From NCBI GenBank assembly GCA_950022295.1, contig OX465595.1:430088270-430152269 (forward strand): a DNA stretch of 64,000 bases. Reading direction: 5' to 3'. Positions 34,885 through 48,006 of this stretch are shown here, piece after piece. Origin of the DNA: Bromus sterilis (lineage: Eukaryota; Streptophyta; Magnoliopsida; Poales; Poaceae). The notes under the pieces were generated by a model, which was not told the origin of the DNA, made no database searches, and saw nothing but the letters and a program-made list of their open reading frames with translations. How positions within the stretch are numbered: position 1 is the stretch's first letter; each line of letters starts with the position of its first letter. A program made the translations under genes and the position numbers.

Positions 34885-37855
34885 TGTCAGAACCCTCTGT
34901 TAGGTAATGTGCTAGGATAAAAGTCACCTTGCATCATGTTAAAAATTTCAAAAGAAATCTTTGAAATCAAATTCAAAAGCAAAATGGGAGAAGGAACCCC
35001 CCCAAATGAATTAATTTAAAAGGCCAGATAAAATTCTTCTCCAAAAATTCATGTTAGATTTTTGAAAAGTCTTATAAATGAGTGTGATCACATATCAAGT
35101 GATGTGGGACCCACCCCATGCTCATGGATTTTTCAAATATTCAAACAGTGCCTTGGAATTAATCAAAACCCCTATTTGAGTTAAGATTCAAATTATTTGA
35201 ATTTTAAAAAGTGCCAAACTTTATAAATGGCTAGTCTATATTATTATGAGGCCATATAAAAAGTTTCAGCATTTTAGAAAATGGCTAGGTATTTATTTTT
35301 GCTAGCCAAAACAAATGTCAGAAAAGAAAACAGAAAAGAAAAAGGGAAAAGGCTGACCTGGAAGCAGCCCAACTTACACCCCCCAGCCTCCAACCGGCCC
35401 AGCCCAACCCACCTAGCTCTTGTCGTCTACCTCCACGACGACAAGCAGCTCGGTGGCCGGCATGCCGAGGCCGTCGACGACGGGCAGGCCACGCAGCTGC
35501 CTCCCTGCCTCCTCCAGCATGTCCAGGAGAGAGCCGTGGTCGCCCTCGTCACTCTCCACCCCTTTCCCCTCGCTCTCGCGCACTCTGCCGCTTTTACCCT
35601 TTTTCCCCGAGAGCATCTGTCGTTCGCCGCCGTGAGGAACCGCAGCCAACGCCAGAGAGAAGCCTAGAGAACATGTCCATCGTGCGCGCCATCGTCGACT
35701 TCCTCGATCTGGAGAAGGTGGAGGACTAATCGAGCTCGAGGCCAACGCAAGCTTCACCGAGACCTTGCCGGAGCCGCCGCGCGATTTCTTTGATTCCGGC
35801 AACCACAGGGCGTCCCCGACCGCGCCACCGCCTCCGTTGAACTCACGGTGAGCTCACGGTTCACCCGAGCCATTCCTTCGTCTCCCTCCTCCTCCCTAGC
35901 TAGATCCGCCATAAGCGCAGAAGAGCAGCGCCGCCGTGCTCGTCGACGGCGACTCTCCGTTAAGCATTTGTTCCCGCGGCCATGTCCTTCGCAATCGCCG
36001 TGCTCCTCTGGTTCGATCCAGCCTAAGCCCGCCCCAAATGGTGCCCCGTAGCCAAGTTCACCTCGAGCCAGCAGCTCCGCCGCCGCTAGGGCTCGTCGTC
36101 GTCGTCAAGCCAGTGCCTCCCAGGCCCCCCACTTGGTTCCATTCGATGCGCAGCACCAAGAGCGAAGTCTCAGTGGTTGCGGCGCTCGATTTAGACCATG
36201 GGAACGCCGTCCCCGCGGACGCCGCCGTCCCCTGTGGTCGCCGCCGGTTAACCGCCGGTGGGTTAGCCTTAACCCGTGCTTAGCTTAAGCCTAATCCCCC
36301 CCAGTGACTGCCATGTGGGCCCAAGGCCACACTTAACCCCCTGGTTAAGTTTAAATCGAATTAAACTGTTTTAATTAAACAACAGAGGCTGACCAGTGGG
36401 TCCCAGCAGTCAGTGGCCCCCTGACGTCATGCTGATGTCACAGTGATGCAGTAATGAATTTCCAGTATAAAAAGAATTCAAGAAATTACAGAAATTCCAA
36501 AAAAAAGGCTGAAACTTTGGAAATTCATAGAAAATTCGTATTAACTCCAAATTGGACAAATAATATATGAAAAATGATCAGGCGAAAATAAGCTATCCAA
36601 ATTTCCAACTTTAAACTATGTTTGAGTTGAATTTAAAATGTGATCAGTAGCATTTTCTATTTGATTTAAATGGAATTAATTCAAATTCTTTTCAAATGCT
36701 TTTGCATTTTGAACCATATCAACATATCACATTATACTTGAACTTCAGAGGCATATCATACACTTTTAAAAATGGTTCAACTTGATCAAACAATGTCAAT
36801 TATAACTTGGCTAAAATGAATTCAAATTGGAGTTTGAATTTGCAATTCAATTTGCAATATACTCCATTTAAATGGAATTGCTTCACACATCAAAGCATAT
36901 ACATCAAGTTTCAACCTTCAACCATGTGATTGTGCATTGTATTTACTTTGCTACCTTGTATGTTGTTTGTCGAGTAGAGGTGGAACCGGAACAGGAGGCT
37001 GCCCCCTTCGTTGAAGACCCCGAACCCGAACCTCGTCAGCAAGGCAAGCAAACCCCCATTGATCATGTCGATAAAATCCCACTTCCCTCTCATGTCTCGC
37101 TTATGCATTGCATAGTATGATTACCATGCTACGTTTCTACCACATAGATGAACCCATTCCTTTGCATGACCTATCATTTGTCACAGTAGTAGGCAAACCA
37201 CAATCCTAGCAACTGTAGGAGTTGATTGATATCATGTGGCCCCTGCAATTGTTACTGCTTATTGCATGCTTAGAATGATACCATGTTGATACTGTTATGT
37301 GAGTCGGGATGGTAGTGATCATGTTGAGGTTGGTGTAAAGGTGTTGGTGAATCTACCCTAATACAAGGTGAACGATGAGAGGCTGTGTAGGAGTACACGG
37401 TGGGTTGTCTCGTTGAACACCGCCCTAAGTCCGAGTTCTTGTGTGGTGATCCAAGATGAAGAGTACAACCACACATTGGGCTCACTAACCCCTCTCAACC
37501 TATTAACTCATCCCTTTCGATGTCCAGATGTTGCAATAGTTCGGAGTTCTGGTAGGTCTGTGGCCTGGCTGCTAAGTGAGAGAACGGCTCACCCAAGACC
37601 GGCTTATGCACCACGCACACATCACTTGGGTCCACTTCGGTAAACCGGTCGGCTTCACGATAGTGGTATCCAACCCAGGTAGGCGGCTTTCTCGGACTAC
37701 ATAGGCTATGAGGTAACAGTTGTGGTGAGCATCCTCGCTGGCACTCCTTGAATGGTGTCGAGATCAAAGGCGGTAACTGATGATCATGTGTGTGTAGCGG
37801 TACACCCCTGCAGGGTTAACAAAACTATTCGAATAGCCGCGTCCGCGGTTAAGGA
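34885..37855 (+). repeat. Giant 5' LTR, first part
   Basis: It starts TGTCAGAACCC. It holds the GC-rich block (35390-36290) and the acidic exon-like ORF ending at the GC donor (37043|37044). It is interrupted at 37855 by a solo LTR of the same family with an AAGGA target duplication. Confidence 0.88.
36872..37043 (+). CDS. Acidic exon-like ORF in the giant 5' LTR
   Basis: The open frame ends with an acidic Glu/Pro-rich stretch nearly the same as at 29245-29440 and with the same GC donor after GTCAGCAAG. The matching terminal exon is absent because this LTR is disrupted. Its conservation relative to flanking LTR DNA is visible by eye. Confidence 0.35.
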
Positions 37856-40800
37856 TGTCAGAGCCCCAACAAGGGTAAGTGCTAGGGTTTGTTTGATCCC
37901 TTTGCATCACGCAAAATTTCAAAAGAAATTCAAAAATGGGGAAAAGAAAAGCCCTGAGAAATTTAAATCAAATGGCCAGATAAAAATATTTTTCCAAAAA
38001 TCATTTGAATGCTTGGAAAATTCCTAGAAATGTTGCTGATCATTTTAAAAGTGGTTTGGGATCAATCCCATGCACATGGAATTTTCTAATATTTAAACAG
38101 TGGCTTTGGAAATTAAATAAACCCCTATTTGATTTGGAATTCAAATTTATTGAATTTCAAAAATGTCCAAATCCTATGTGTCACTAGCTACTGGTCATCT
38201 AGGATTTTTAAAAGTATTTGGGCATTTTTCTAAAATGCTCTGGTATTTTATTTATTAGAGAAAACAAAATAGCAGAGAAATAAAAAGAAGAAAAAAAAGG
38301 GAACTGCCCCAGGCTTCCAGCCCAACTAATTTCCCCCCGGCCCACTTGGCCTCGGCCCAGCCCACGCCCGTTGTCGTCTTCCTGCCGACGCCGAAGCAGC
38401 TCGGTGGCAAGCCGTGGGCGCCGACTGCCACCGCGACGCCGGCCGCCTTCTAGGCCTCCCCCTCGCACCCCAGAGCGCCACGCAACGCCACACACACCCC
38501 CGCACCCCTCCCCCTTGCTCCTGGTCACCCCCCTCCTCTCTGCGACGCCATTTCCACACGCACCCGAGGACGTCGGAGCACGCCGTCGTGCGCTGCCGTG
38601 CCCCGAGCCACCCAGAGGCCACTCCAACGTGTCCAGGCGCCGCACCATCTTCGTCCTCGTCGAGCGGCACTTCGAATCGAGCCGTGTGAGCTCTCCAGAC
38701 GACGGACGCACCAAGATCTTGCCGCCGGCCGCCTTCGACTCCGACGAGGAATTCGTCACCACCGTAGCCCCTTCGACTCCGACGCCTTCACCAACGCGTT
38801 GCTGGTGAGCTCGCGGTCATTTTGCATCTATCCGCGCTTTGCCCCACTGCCCGTAGCCAATTCTCCCCCGGAGTCAGTAGCCGGCCGCCGCACACATCGA
38901 CGCCGCCGTCGCCATGAAGCTTCCCGATGACCGCTGCGTGCTCCACTGGATGCGGACGACGACGGAGAACCTCCCAGTGCCTTCCCCTCCTTCTCCCGTG
39001 GCCAAATCCCTACTCCGGCGAGCCCTCCGCCGTGTCTGTGGCTGCCGCTGGCTAGCCGCCGGCCGGTTAGCTTAACCACCCGTGTTAACCCCCCCCCGAG
39101 TCCATGACAAGTGGGCCCCAGGCCACCCCTAACCTCTCTGTTAATTAAACAGAGAGGGGATTAACCCCCTGAGGCTGACACCCTGGACCCACATGTCAGC
39201 CCCCCCCACTGATGTCAGCATTGCATCATGCTGATGCTATAAATCAAATTCCAGAAAAATAGAAAAGATTTAAAGAAATTACAGAAATTGCAGAAAATCA
39301 TTTAAACTTTGAAAAATCATAGAAAATTCATATGAACTCCAAATTGGACAAATAATATATGAAAAATGATCAGCATAAAATTCTCTATCCAAATATGCAA
39401 CTTTCAACCATGTTTGAGTTGATTTTAAAATGGGACCAGTAGCTTTTGCTATTTGGCTTAATTGGAACTAATTCAAATTTAATTCAAATGCATTTCAAAT
39501 TTTAACCATTACAATGCAAACATGATCACTTGAACTTCAGAAGCATATCACACATATGATCACATGGTTTCAAATGATCAAACAATTTTCAAATGCAAAT
39601 TGGTTAAATTGAAATTAATATGTGGAGTTTGAATTTGCATCTCAAATGCAATACACTTCATTTAAATCAAATGTACCACAAACCAGCACCATTCACCTCA
39701 TGGACAACATAATCATGTGCTTGTGCATTCTATTACAATGTTGTCCCCCCTTGTTGATGATTGTTTCTGGTACCAGCTTTTCCGAGACGGTGATCACCCC
39801 CGAAGGAGAAGACCACCGTTAAGACCTGTGTATCGTCAGCAAGGCAAGCAAAACCCATTGATCATGTCTATAAAATCCCATTTCCCTCTCAATCTCGCTT
39901 ATGCATGTTTAGGAGATCACCTTGTATCGATTCTACCGCATAGTTGAACCCATATCCTTTGCATGACCTATCATCTTGTCACAGTAGTAAGCAAACCACA
40001 ATCCTAGCTGACATAGGAGTTGTTTGATATCATGTGGCCCCTACAACTGTTACAGCTTACTGCATGCTTAGTGTTACAGTGAGGTTGCTTTTGATGTGAG
40101 TCGGGATGATAGTGAACATGGTGTTGATGAAAGTGAAACTGTGTTGGTGAATCCACCCTAATACAAGGTGAACGATGAGAGGCTGTGTAGGAGTACACAG
40201 TGGGTTGTCTCGTTGAACACCGCCTTAAGCATCGAGTTCTTGTATGGTAATCCAAGACAAAGAGTACAACCACACATTGGGCTCACTGACCCCTCTCGGC
40301 CTAGTACCTTGATCCGTGTCGACGTCCAGGAGTCACATTAGTTCGGGCTTTCCATTTGACATCTGCATAGAAAAAGAATGAAGGAATGGTTGCATCATAT
40401 AGATATGTGAGTGCACCTGTGAGGCAGGAAAACCATCTGCCAGAGGTGGCGTCTCGGTCACTTACATTGTTTGAGTCCGTTTCGTTGATCCGGCCGGGCT
40501 CTCGAGCGGAGGCAAACTCAGATAGTCGACTCCTGGAATAGACCGGTTGTGAGCGAAGTGTCGTGGTGAACATCCTCGCTGTCACCTCTTGAACGGTGGA
40601 GAGACCTGGCGGTAACCGATGGTCATGTGTGTGTAGCTTACACCCTTGCAAGGTTAACAAAACTATTCGAATAGCCGCGTCCGCGGTTAAGGACTACTTG
40701 GAACCTGTACCTGATTATTAGACAACTTGAATGGATACTTATAAAACTCGCAAGATAAGCGTGAGTGCTATGGTGTGCTTCTCGTGGGGAAGTCGAGGAA

Positions 40801-41796
40801 GTAACCATAGTGGTGTATTGGTTGGAGATGTAGTGGACTCGTGTACGCTTCTTATCTCAAGTCTGGTACTCGTAGTTCAGGATTAGCCAAGTCAAAGCTG
40901 GCACTTCTGCATGATGAAACCCCACCTCCCTTTACCTTGATACTTGAGCATGGGTAGTATAGATCTGATGTAAGTCTTGCTGAGTACGACTTTGTACTCA
41001 TGTTTGCTTATTCTATGTTTTAGATGAGAACCCGGACCCCGATGGAGTCACCGACCTGAAGCTCGACGTTGACTAAGTTAGCATAGTCCCAGACAGCAGT
41101 CTGGTCCCTCGTGGAAGGGCATGTTTGTTGTACAAGGCTTCTCTAAGCCATTTGTTAAATTTTTCTGTACTCAGACCTAATTTGCTTCCGTTGTATGATG
41201 TAATGTTGATCACAGACATGTGATCTTTGTATGCTCTATGTGTATAAGTCAATAAAGAGTACTTTGTAGAGTTATGTGATGATACCTGCTATTCATACTA
41301 GGCATGTGTGCTGCGTGTATGTTTATAACATGCATGTCTTAGTATGGGTTTTCGAGACCTTAGTTGTGATCTGGCTGGCGGTCCTTTATACACCAAGTGG
41401 CCCTTATATGTGCGCAGCTTGGGGCATCACGATGCGAATGTTCGTGACTCCGTCACGTGCACACTTTGTGGTATGATCGAGCCCGCCCTAGACCCCGACT
41501 AAGTGATCGGGCTGGAGTAAGTCTATGTAAGAGTTAGGATTCAATCGATAACATGGTTGAGGTGACTTGTCTATGAGTATGGGATTCACCACCCATAAGC
41601 ATTTAGACTTGTGAGCGGACGATGAGGACCCATCTCAGATGATCATCCGGCCTGGATGGGATGCCCCTCACGTTCGATGCTTACCGAGAACGTTCTGTGC
41701 TTGGCCTTGTCTGCTTAGACAAGTGGGTACGGTTATCGACTCTCCATGTGATTGTATCGTGATTGGAATTACATACGCTAACCCCGGGTCCCGACA
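37856..41796 (+). repeat. Solo giant LTR nested in the 5' LTR
   Basis: 3941 bp, TGTCAGAGCCC...GGGTCCCGACA, flanked by AAGGA at 37851-37855 and 41797-41801, a perfect 5-bp target duplication. It is clearly more divergent from its host LTR than the host is from 63126. GC-rich block at 38330-39090; exon-like acidic part to 39843. Confidence 0.95.
39717..41076 (+). CDS. Divergent copy of the spliceable acidic ORF
   Basis: The GC donor (CAGCAAG|GCAAGC at 39843/39844) and the acceptor TTTTAG at 41023 are kept, and the terminal exon 41024-41076 reads DENPDPDGVTDLKLDVD then TAA in the frame predicted by splicing. The upstream exon has mutated: a TAA lies in the acidic frame near 39820. The retained terminal exon supports coding in the ancestor. 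Confidence 0.35.
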
Positions 41797-41801
41797 AAGG
41801 A

Positions 41802-41960
41802 CTTCTTGGAAAGCTTAGCTTGATTATTAGACAACTTGAACCGGATACTTCTAAAACACACCAAGATAAGTGTGAGTGCTATGGCGTGCTTTCTCGTGGG
41901 GAAGTCGAGGAAGGCACCATAGTGGTGTATTTGGTTGGAGAAAGTAGTGGACTCGTGTAC
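41802..41960 (+). repeat. Giant 5' LTR, second part
   Basis: It continues the host LTR after the nested solo LTR, matching 30250-30407 of the solo copy. It is broken after GTGTAC by the LTR of the Tat element. The remaining 960 bases of the LTR do not resume in the same orientation after 56381. Confidence 0.88.
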
Positions 41961-42947
41961 TGTCGTCGATATGTGACGGCAGATGCCATGGGGATGGCTA
42001 AAGTGAGGGGAAGACACGAGGGAGAGAATGTCGATGGTGCCGGAATCGGGTTGGGCACAAGCACGGTGAAGACACCACGATGTACCCAGGTTCGGGGCTC
42101 TCCGGAGAGATAACACCCCTACTCCTGCTTGTCTCTTATATATCAATGAAGGAACTACAATAACTGCTCTTCTATCTTCTCAGGGGAAGGAGTAAACCGC
42201 CGCCGTGGGCAAGGTCCTCTCCTGCTTCCCTGAGGAGTGACTACGGGCAGTAAATGAACCGAAGGGGGAAGGAGTTAATGAGATCTCAGGTGTGGCGTCC
42301 CTCGCGCAGGAGGGGTACCCTGGCTCTTATAGTGTGAGTCCAGGGTACTACGGTAACTTCAATGCCGAATGGGCCCAGCTGTCATCCTCTAATCGGCCTG
42401 GGCCCACCGACTGCTCCTCTCCGGGTGATCCGGAGCCTACGAGCGGCGGCCCATGCTGCTACCTCGTAGAGCCTAGGAATGAACAGTGGAGCTAGGGGTG
42501 CGGTCTTGTCGGCCTGTCCGCGGAATCGGCGGGGAGGTCGACACCGTATCTCCAGCAAATCCTCGATGTGACCTGGCCTTCCTGCCACCCAGATATCTCG
42601 GGATATGGTATTTATGACCTCGTAATCATACCCCCGATTGGGTGGTAGGTTGCTCCGATTGCGCCTGGACCGATTGGTGGTTCCTGGTAAGGTCGATTGC
42701 TCTGGGCAGTCGGCCTTCTGGGAATCAACCTCGGTTCAGCTGCAGACCAATCGGACGAATGCCTGATAAGGGAAGGGTGGGCAGATTGCGCCTGGGCCGA
42801 CTGCTGGCATTTGGTATGGTCGATTGCCTTGGAGCAATCGGTCGTACCTCCGCCCAGCTCGGCCCAGCTGCGGCCCAATCGGCCCATCCTTGTCTTGAAA
42901 GCTTGCTTCCGCTTGGGTTAGCCTACCCGGGTACCAATCCCCCGACA
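41961..42947 (-). repeat. 3' LTR of the Tat element
   Basis: 987 bp, TGTCGTCG...CCCCGACA on +. A TATA site TATATAAG (minus) lies at 42135-42142. The polypurine tract CTTTAGGGGCTAC (minus) abuts it at 42948-42960. Confidence 0.9.
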
Positions 42948-42960
42948 GTAGCCCCTAAAG

Positions 42961-43646
42961 CTGTAAAGGTCCCTCGGTCACTTGACCGCGGGGCCTTTGC
43001 AGCTTTTCAATCTGTCTTGACGTTTTCCGACTGCTATGGCCTCCTCGAGTACGTCACTCCGAGTTCGTCAGCCGACTCGGAGATCACACTCGGCTGACCC
43101 CACTTCCACCCGATTGGCCTTGGGTCCTTCTCACTTCGTGTCTTCATTTTCTGGCAAAAATATCTTCTGCCGATTGCGCTCCAACGGTTACCTCCGACTC
43201 GCCCACGATGTGATCAATGAGCTAGGACCCACGACCCACGCGCGACGTGACATAACTGCAGGAGCTGACCCCCACGTCGCACGCCTCGCCTTTTGCGCCG
43301 GGATCCTTTGTGCTGATTCGTCGGTTGGCCTCCTTGTGCCCTAGGCCACACCGGGCCACACGACCGCAGGGTCATCCCACTCCCCTCCCCCGCCGCCCAT
43401 ATAAGCCACCGGGGGGGAGCCTCGCCTCTTCCTTCTTCCCAAAGCCTCCTTCACCTCTAGCTTTCTCTCTCCGCGCCATTGCTGCTCCTCGCGCAAATCT
43501 TCTCTCCCGTGGACCTCTGTTCTCTAACTTGCTCTAGCCATCGTCTTGTGTTCCTCGCCGCCTCCGCCGCCGCCGCAGCAGTTCATCGGCGTCGTTCTCG
43601 TGTTCCTCCTCGATCTTTTTCCTCTTCTTCCTCCTCTGCGAAATCC
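42961..43646 (+). promoter_or_regulatory. Promoter and 5' leader of the antisense gene
   Basis: A non-coding region between the 3' LTR and the antisense gene. A TATA-like CATATAAG at about 43398-43405 is followed some 30 bases later by a pyrimidine-rich start region and a C/T-rich leader of about 210 bases, like plant 5' UTRs. This points to transcription on +, against the retrotransposon. Confidence 0.5.
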
Positions 43647-46600
43647 ATGGCGCCGCGACGGGACGTATCGCAGGCGAGCCGCGGATGCTGGAAGGGGTCC
43701 CAGGTCACCACTGTCGCCGTCGAAGCTCTGATCCGCGCCCGAAAAATGCCTGCGGAGATCGAATGGCGGATCCCGGGCAGGGCCGATGTCGTGCCCAGCG
43801 CGCGCGCGGGCGAGAGGGTCGTGTTCCTCGCTCACTTTGAGCGTGGATTCGGCCTTCCCGCTAGCGCCTTCTTCCGTGACTTCCTCGACTTCCACCGACT
43901 TCAGCCTCACCACCTTGCAGCTAACTTCATCATGAACCTCTCCGGGTTCGTGACACTCTGCGAGGGGTATCTCGGCTGCCGACCCAGCATCGCGCTTTTC
44001 AAACGCTTCTTCAACCTCCGAGCTCACAACGCTCGAACGGGAGAAGTAGTGGCCTCCACCATTGAAGGCGGCAAACCAACCTATCCGACTGACATGACCG
44101 ACTGCGGCAGTTGCCTTGCTGCATCCGGCAAGTTAAAATATCCGAGCCCCGAAATCGTCCAATCCTGCAAGAATTGGCAGACTTCGTTCTTCTACGTCAA
44201 GTCTCCTGATCAGGGCCCCGATCTCCTCAATCTGCCCGAGTTCTCACTCGCCAGGCCGGTTGAGAAGCATCAGTGGTCCCTGAAATACGGCACTGGAGAT
44301 TGCGATGTCGACGCCCAAGCCACCAGGGTCACCCAGCTGGAGCGAGAGGGACTCCTCCCCGCCGACTTGGTAGCTGCATGGCTTCATGCTCGGATTCTTC
44401 CCCTGCAACGCCGAGTGCACCGCCTCTGCGACGTGTCGGGACCTCGGGATCCCACTCGGCTCTGCACGTGGGAGGTGACGACAGAAGTCCTTTGCGCCCG
44501 ATTGAAGGCCATCACTGCTAGCGTGCTGCCTGATCCTTTCCGATTCGGGCTTGACTACCTCACGCGCCAGCGAAAGCCTCCTGTGGTACGCCCCGACTTT
44601 TTTCATCCAATTGCACGTTCTTCCGATTGCTTTCTCTTCCGATTGCTCTGATCACTTATGTCTTCTTTTCAGTATTTCCTTCAGTCCAACCTCATGGAAG
44701 ACGGCCAGGAAGCTGGCGTGTACACCCCTGACCGCACAGAAGAGGATCCTACCGACCTTGAGTATGACGGCGAGATTCCTTCCGCCGAGACCAGTGGGGA
44801 TGATGAAGACGATGACGAGTCTTCCGGAGAATCCTCCGACCCCATGGATGCTGACGATGATGACGCCGAGCGCGCCAACCCTCCGCAGACCAACACTCGG
44901 CCGCCAGCTCAAGGGGGTACGCCTGACCCTTCCCTTGAGCAATTTTTGGCTGAGTGGAGTGACGATGATAGTGTCTCAAAGGGTGCTGCTTCTGATGCAG
45001 CTCCTCGGGATAAACCTCCGAAGGTGCCAGCTAAACGCACCTCGGCCGCTGGCTCCTCCTCTGGTACGGCTCTCCCCAAAATCACCAAAACCACAACGAC
45101 TGCCCACAAAGGCAAGCAAGCCCAGGAGACGATCACTCGGAGGCCGACCACTCAGGCGCCGCTGAACGTTGCCCCGCTCCGCTGCCGAATGCCTACCGGC
45201 GCACCCCGGACAGTCGGGTATGTTTCTGTCTTTCCGCGCAGCACTTTGCTATCTTTGCTTCTACTGACTCTTCTTCCCTTTCTTATTTCAGTGAGCCGAT
45301 TGGGCTTGATGACATTGACACCGACATTCCGGCTCGTGTCGACGCCATCATCTCGCCCGCTGCTTCTGCTGCAGCTGTTCGCAAGCGGCCGACTGCCACT
45401 AATCGTTCTTCCAAGGACGCCGAGCGTGCTGCCAAGAAGGCTCGCCTTGCTGCGGCTCAGAAGACCTCCTCTTCCAACCTTGCTCCCAAAGCCTCCAAGC
45501 GCGCGGCCGACCCGGTGTCTCCTGGTGTTGGAGGAACGCAATCGGTCGATCTGATTGCCCCGTCTCCGCCACTCCGCTCCAGTCCGGCCGCCGCTGCTGC
45601 GACTGCCCCTGCTGTAACCTCCGTGTCCGACACGCCAATGGTGACGAGCTCGTCGCCGATTGTGATGTCGGCACCACCAACTACAGTGACTGCGCCACCA
45701 GCTGTTCTGTCAGCGCCGCCGACGACCTCGACCCTTCCGCCAGTCATTGTTACTACATCTACTCCACCTCGCCCGGTTGCGCCGCCGCCGCCATCGGGTG
45801 CTTCTGATCTTCAAGTGACAATAGTCCCACCAGCTCTCACGACGGCAACCTCCATTACGGTTCCGATTTCAACAACGATGCCGACCTCTTCTGCCTCAGA
45901 AACTCTTATGCGCTCGGTGGACCACTTCCGGGCCGAGTACTCTCGCGCCCGTCATGTCGGCGCTGAACCTGACGCTTCGTCTCGTCCTCGGGATCCCGTG
46001 ACGAGCACTCTGAGCCGGGTGAATGAGTTCGCCGAAGCCCTTGCTCAGGACCTTCAACAGCTGACCTCTCACCATACGGTAAACTCCTTACCTTTTCCTT
46101 CTGTACCTCTGTCTTATCTCGGCAAATTTTCTTCCGGTGGGTGCGCGCAAGCGCACCCAGTGGGTGTAGTCCCCGAGATTCGGGCCGATTGGTTACAATC
46201 GGTTTGGATCTTTAGCATTTTTTGCTTTATCGTTTGCCTTCCTCAATCGGTAGACTTTCTTCCGGTGGGTGCGCGCAAGCGCACCCACTGGGTGTAGTCC
46301 CCGAGATTCGGGTCGATTGGTTACAATCGGCTCGGATCTTTAGCATTTTTTGCTTTATCGTTTGCCTTCCTCAATCGGTAGACTTTCTTCCGGTGGGTGC
46401 GCGCAAGCGCACCCACTGGGTGTAGTCCCCGAGATTCGGGCCGACTGGTCACAATCGGTTCGGATCTTTTTCACTTGTTGCTTTATGTCTGACTCCGTCT
46501 TGCTGTTCATCACAGGCTGTCATGGAAGAGAAAAGAGCTGTCTTCGAAAAACTCCTGGAAGCTTATACTGCCAGCCTTCGAACCCTCGCCCAGGCCCAGC

Positions 46601-48006
46601 TGCAGGTTAATAACCAATCGGCTGAAATCACTAAGCTAAAAGGTATCCTCTATCTCACCGCTGTCTCCTCTTCACTTGACAACCGCTTTGGTACTGAAAT
46701 CTTCGCGCTCTCTTGTAGCTTCTATTCCTATGGTAAGTGATCTTCAAAGCTGAATTGCAGAATTGGCTACAGAACTTAGCCAACAAGGTCCAGCCCTTGA
46801 CAAAGCCACCGGGGAGGTAACTCGGCTGCAGGGGGTAGAGAAGGATTTGAATCGGACTATTCAAAACCTCCAATCTGAAATGGCTGCTTTTGAGAAGAAA
46901 CATCTGGCCGACATCGCCGCAGTGACAGCTACTGGTGATGGGCTTCTTGCTGAGCGAGATGCTGCCGTCGCCGCCCAAGTTGCTCTGCAAACTGAAATGG
47001 ATGAGGCAATTTCTGCCCGAGACTCCATTCGCCAAGATCATGACGAGCTCGTCGCCAAGTTCGAAGAACTGGAGAAGCGCAGCTATGAGGAGACCACCCG
47101 AATGCGCCGCCGAGCCAAGGGCTTCTGCGATACATTGACCGAAATGGATCTCCTCCTTGGCCGTGAGTCCTCCTTGTTGCCGAGTGCACTTTCCGGTTGC
47201 TTTCATCTCTTATCTTATTGCTTACGCTCTTCCTTCTTGATGCAGAAGCTTGGCCCGAATCTGAAGCGGCTGCTTATGCAGCTGTCGCCAAGTCCCGGGA
47301 GGATACCATCGCCGCTGGAGGGACCTGTGACCGTGCCGATAACGTCTGGACTCGGCACGAATATCTGATCGGCACCCAAGCCCGCCTTCCCATTATCCAA
47401 GGAATTGCCCTATCCTTCAAGCTCGGGATTCTGAAGATTGCTGAAGCGCTGTGGTCGCCGACTGAGCTCAAGGCCGGACTCCAGAGGATGAAGAATGCTG
47501 CCGACTCCTCCGCCAAGACCCGTAAGGCAGACACTCAGGATGGCGAGGATTCTGACCAAGGGGACACTCCGAATGCCACCACTGAGCAAACTCAGACTCT
47601 CCTTAAGGCTATCCCACGTCGGATCGACGTTTTGCTGAATTCTGCCGGAAGGACTGGTGCGGAGACCGCTCTTCAGACTGTGCTGACTTGGTACCCTCAA
47701 GTGAAGCTCTCCCGGTTGTACAGCCTTCGAGACAATGCCTCTGACCTTCTTGAGAAGACCTACGTCGAAGTCAATCGGCTAGCCAGCACTATGGTGGATT
47801 GGTTTTCTCCCTACGAGTATACTCCGTATCTCGATCAGGGAGGGAACCCGCTCCCTGCCTCTACCATCTCTGGCCTGGCCGAGGAGCTCTCCGATAGCGG
47901 CTCATCCCAGACGTCTCCGAAGTCTAAGCAGACAGGTGCTGCGACTTCTGAAGCTCAATCGGACCCATCTGCTCCACCTTCTAGCTCAGTGCCTCCGACT
48001 GCTTAA
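43647..48006 (+). CDS. Six-exon gene antisense to gag-pol in the Tat element
   Basis: Exons: 43647-44585, 44673-45217, 45292-46078, 46516-46642, 46761-47162, 47246-48006. All introns are GT-AG and phases match, giving a continuous 1186-residue frame ending at TAA 48004-48006. The start is MAPRRDVSQASRG in a good ATGG context. Exon 1 resembles the 'putative gypsy type transposon' domain (Transposase_28 type) found in plant Tat elements. Exon 2 is acidic (Asp/Glu runs) then Pro/Lys-rich; exon 3 is Ala/Lys then Pro/Thr/Ser-rich; exons 4-5 form a coiled coil; exon 6 is globular with a Ser/Pro tail. There are no stops or frameshifts, unlike the gag-pol of the same element. No catalytic motif is recognised; function unknown. 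Confidence 0.75.
46131..46475 (+). repeat. Three 128-bp tandem repeats in intron 3
   Basis: Units start at 46131, 46259 and 46387 with exact 128-base spacing; the third is partial (to about 46475). Each contains GGGTGCGCGCAAGCGCACCC, a perfect 8-bp inverted repeat with a GCAA loop. Copies differ at only a few bases. Confidence 0.9.

Noticed and set aside
46222..46425. Two near-identical 67-86 codon ORFs in tandem
   Set aside because: They are produced by the 128-bp tandem repeats within intron 3 and are not exons in the phase-consistent model.
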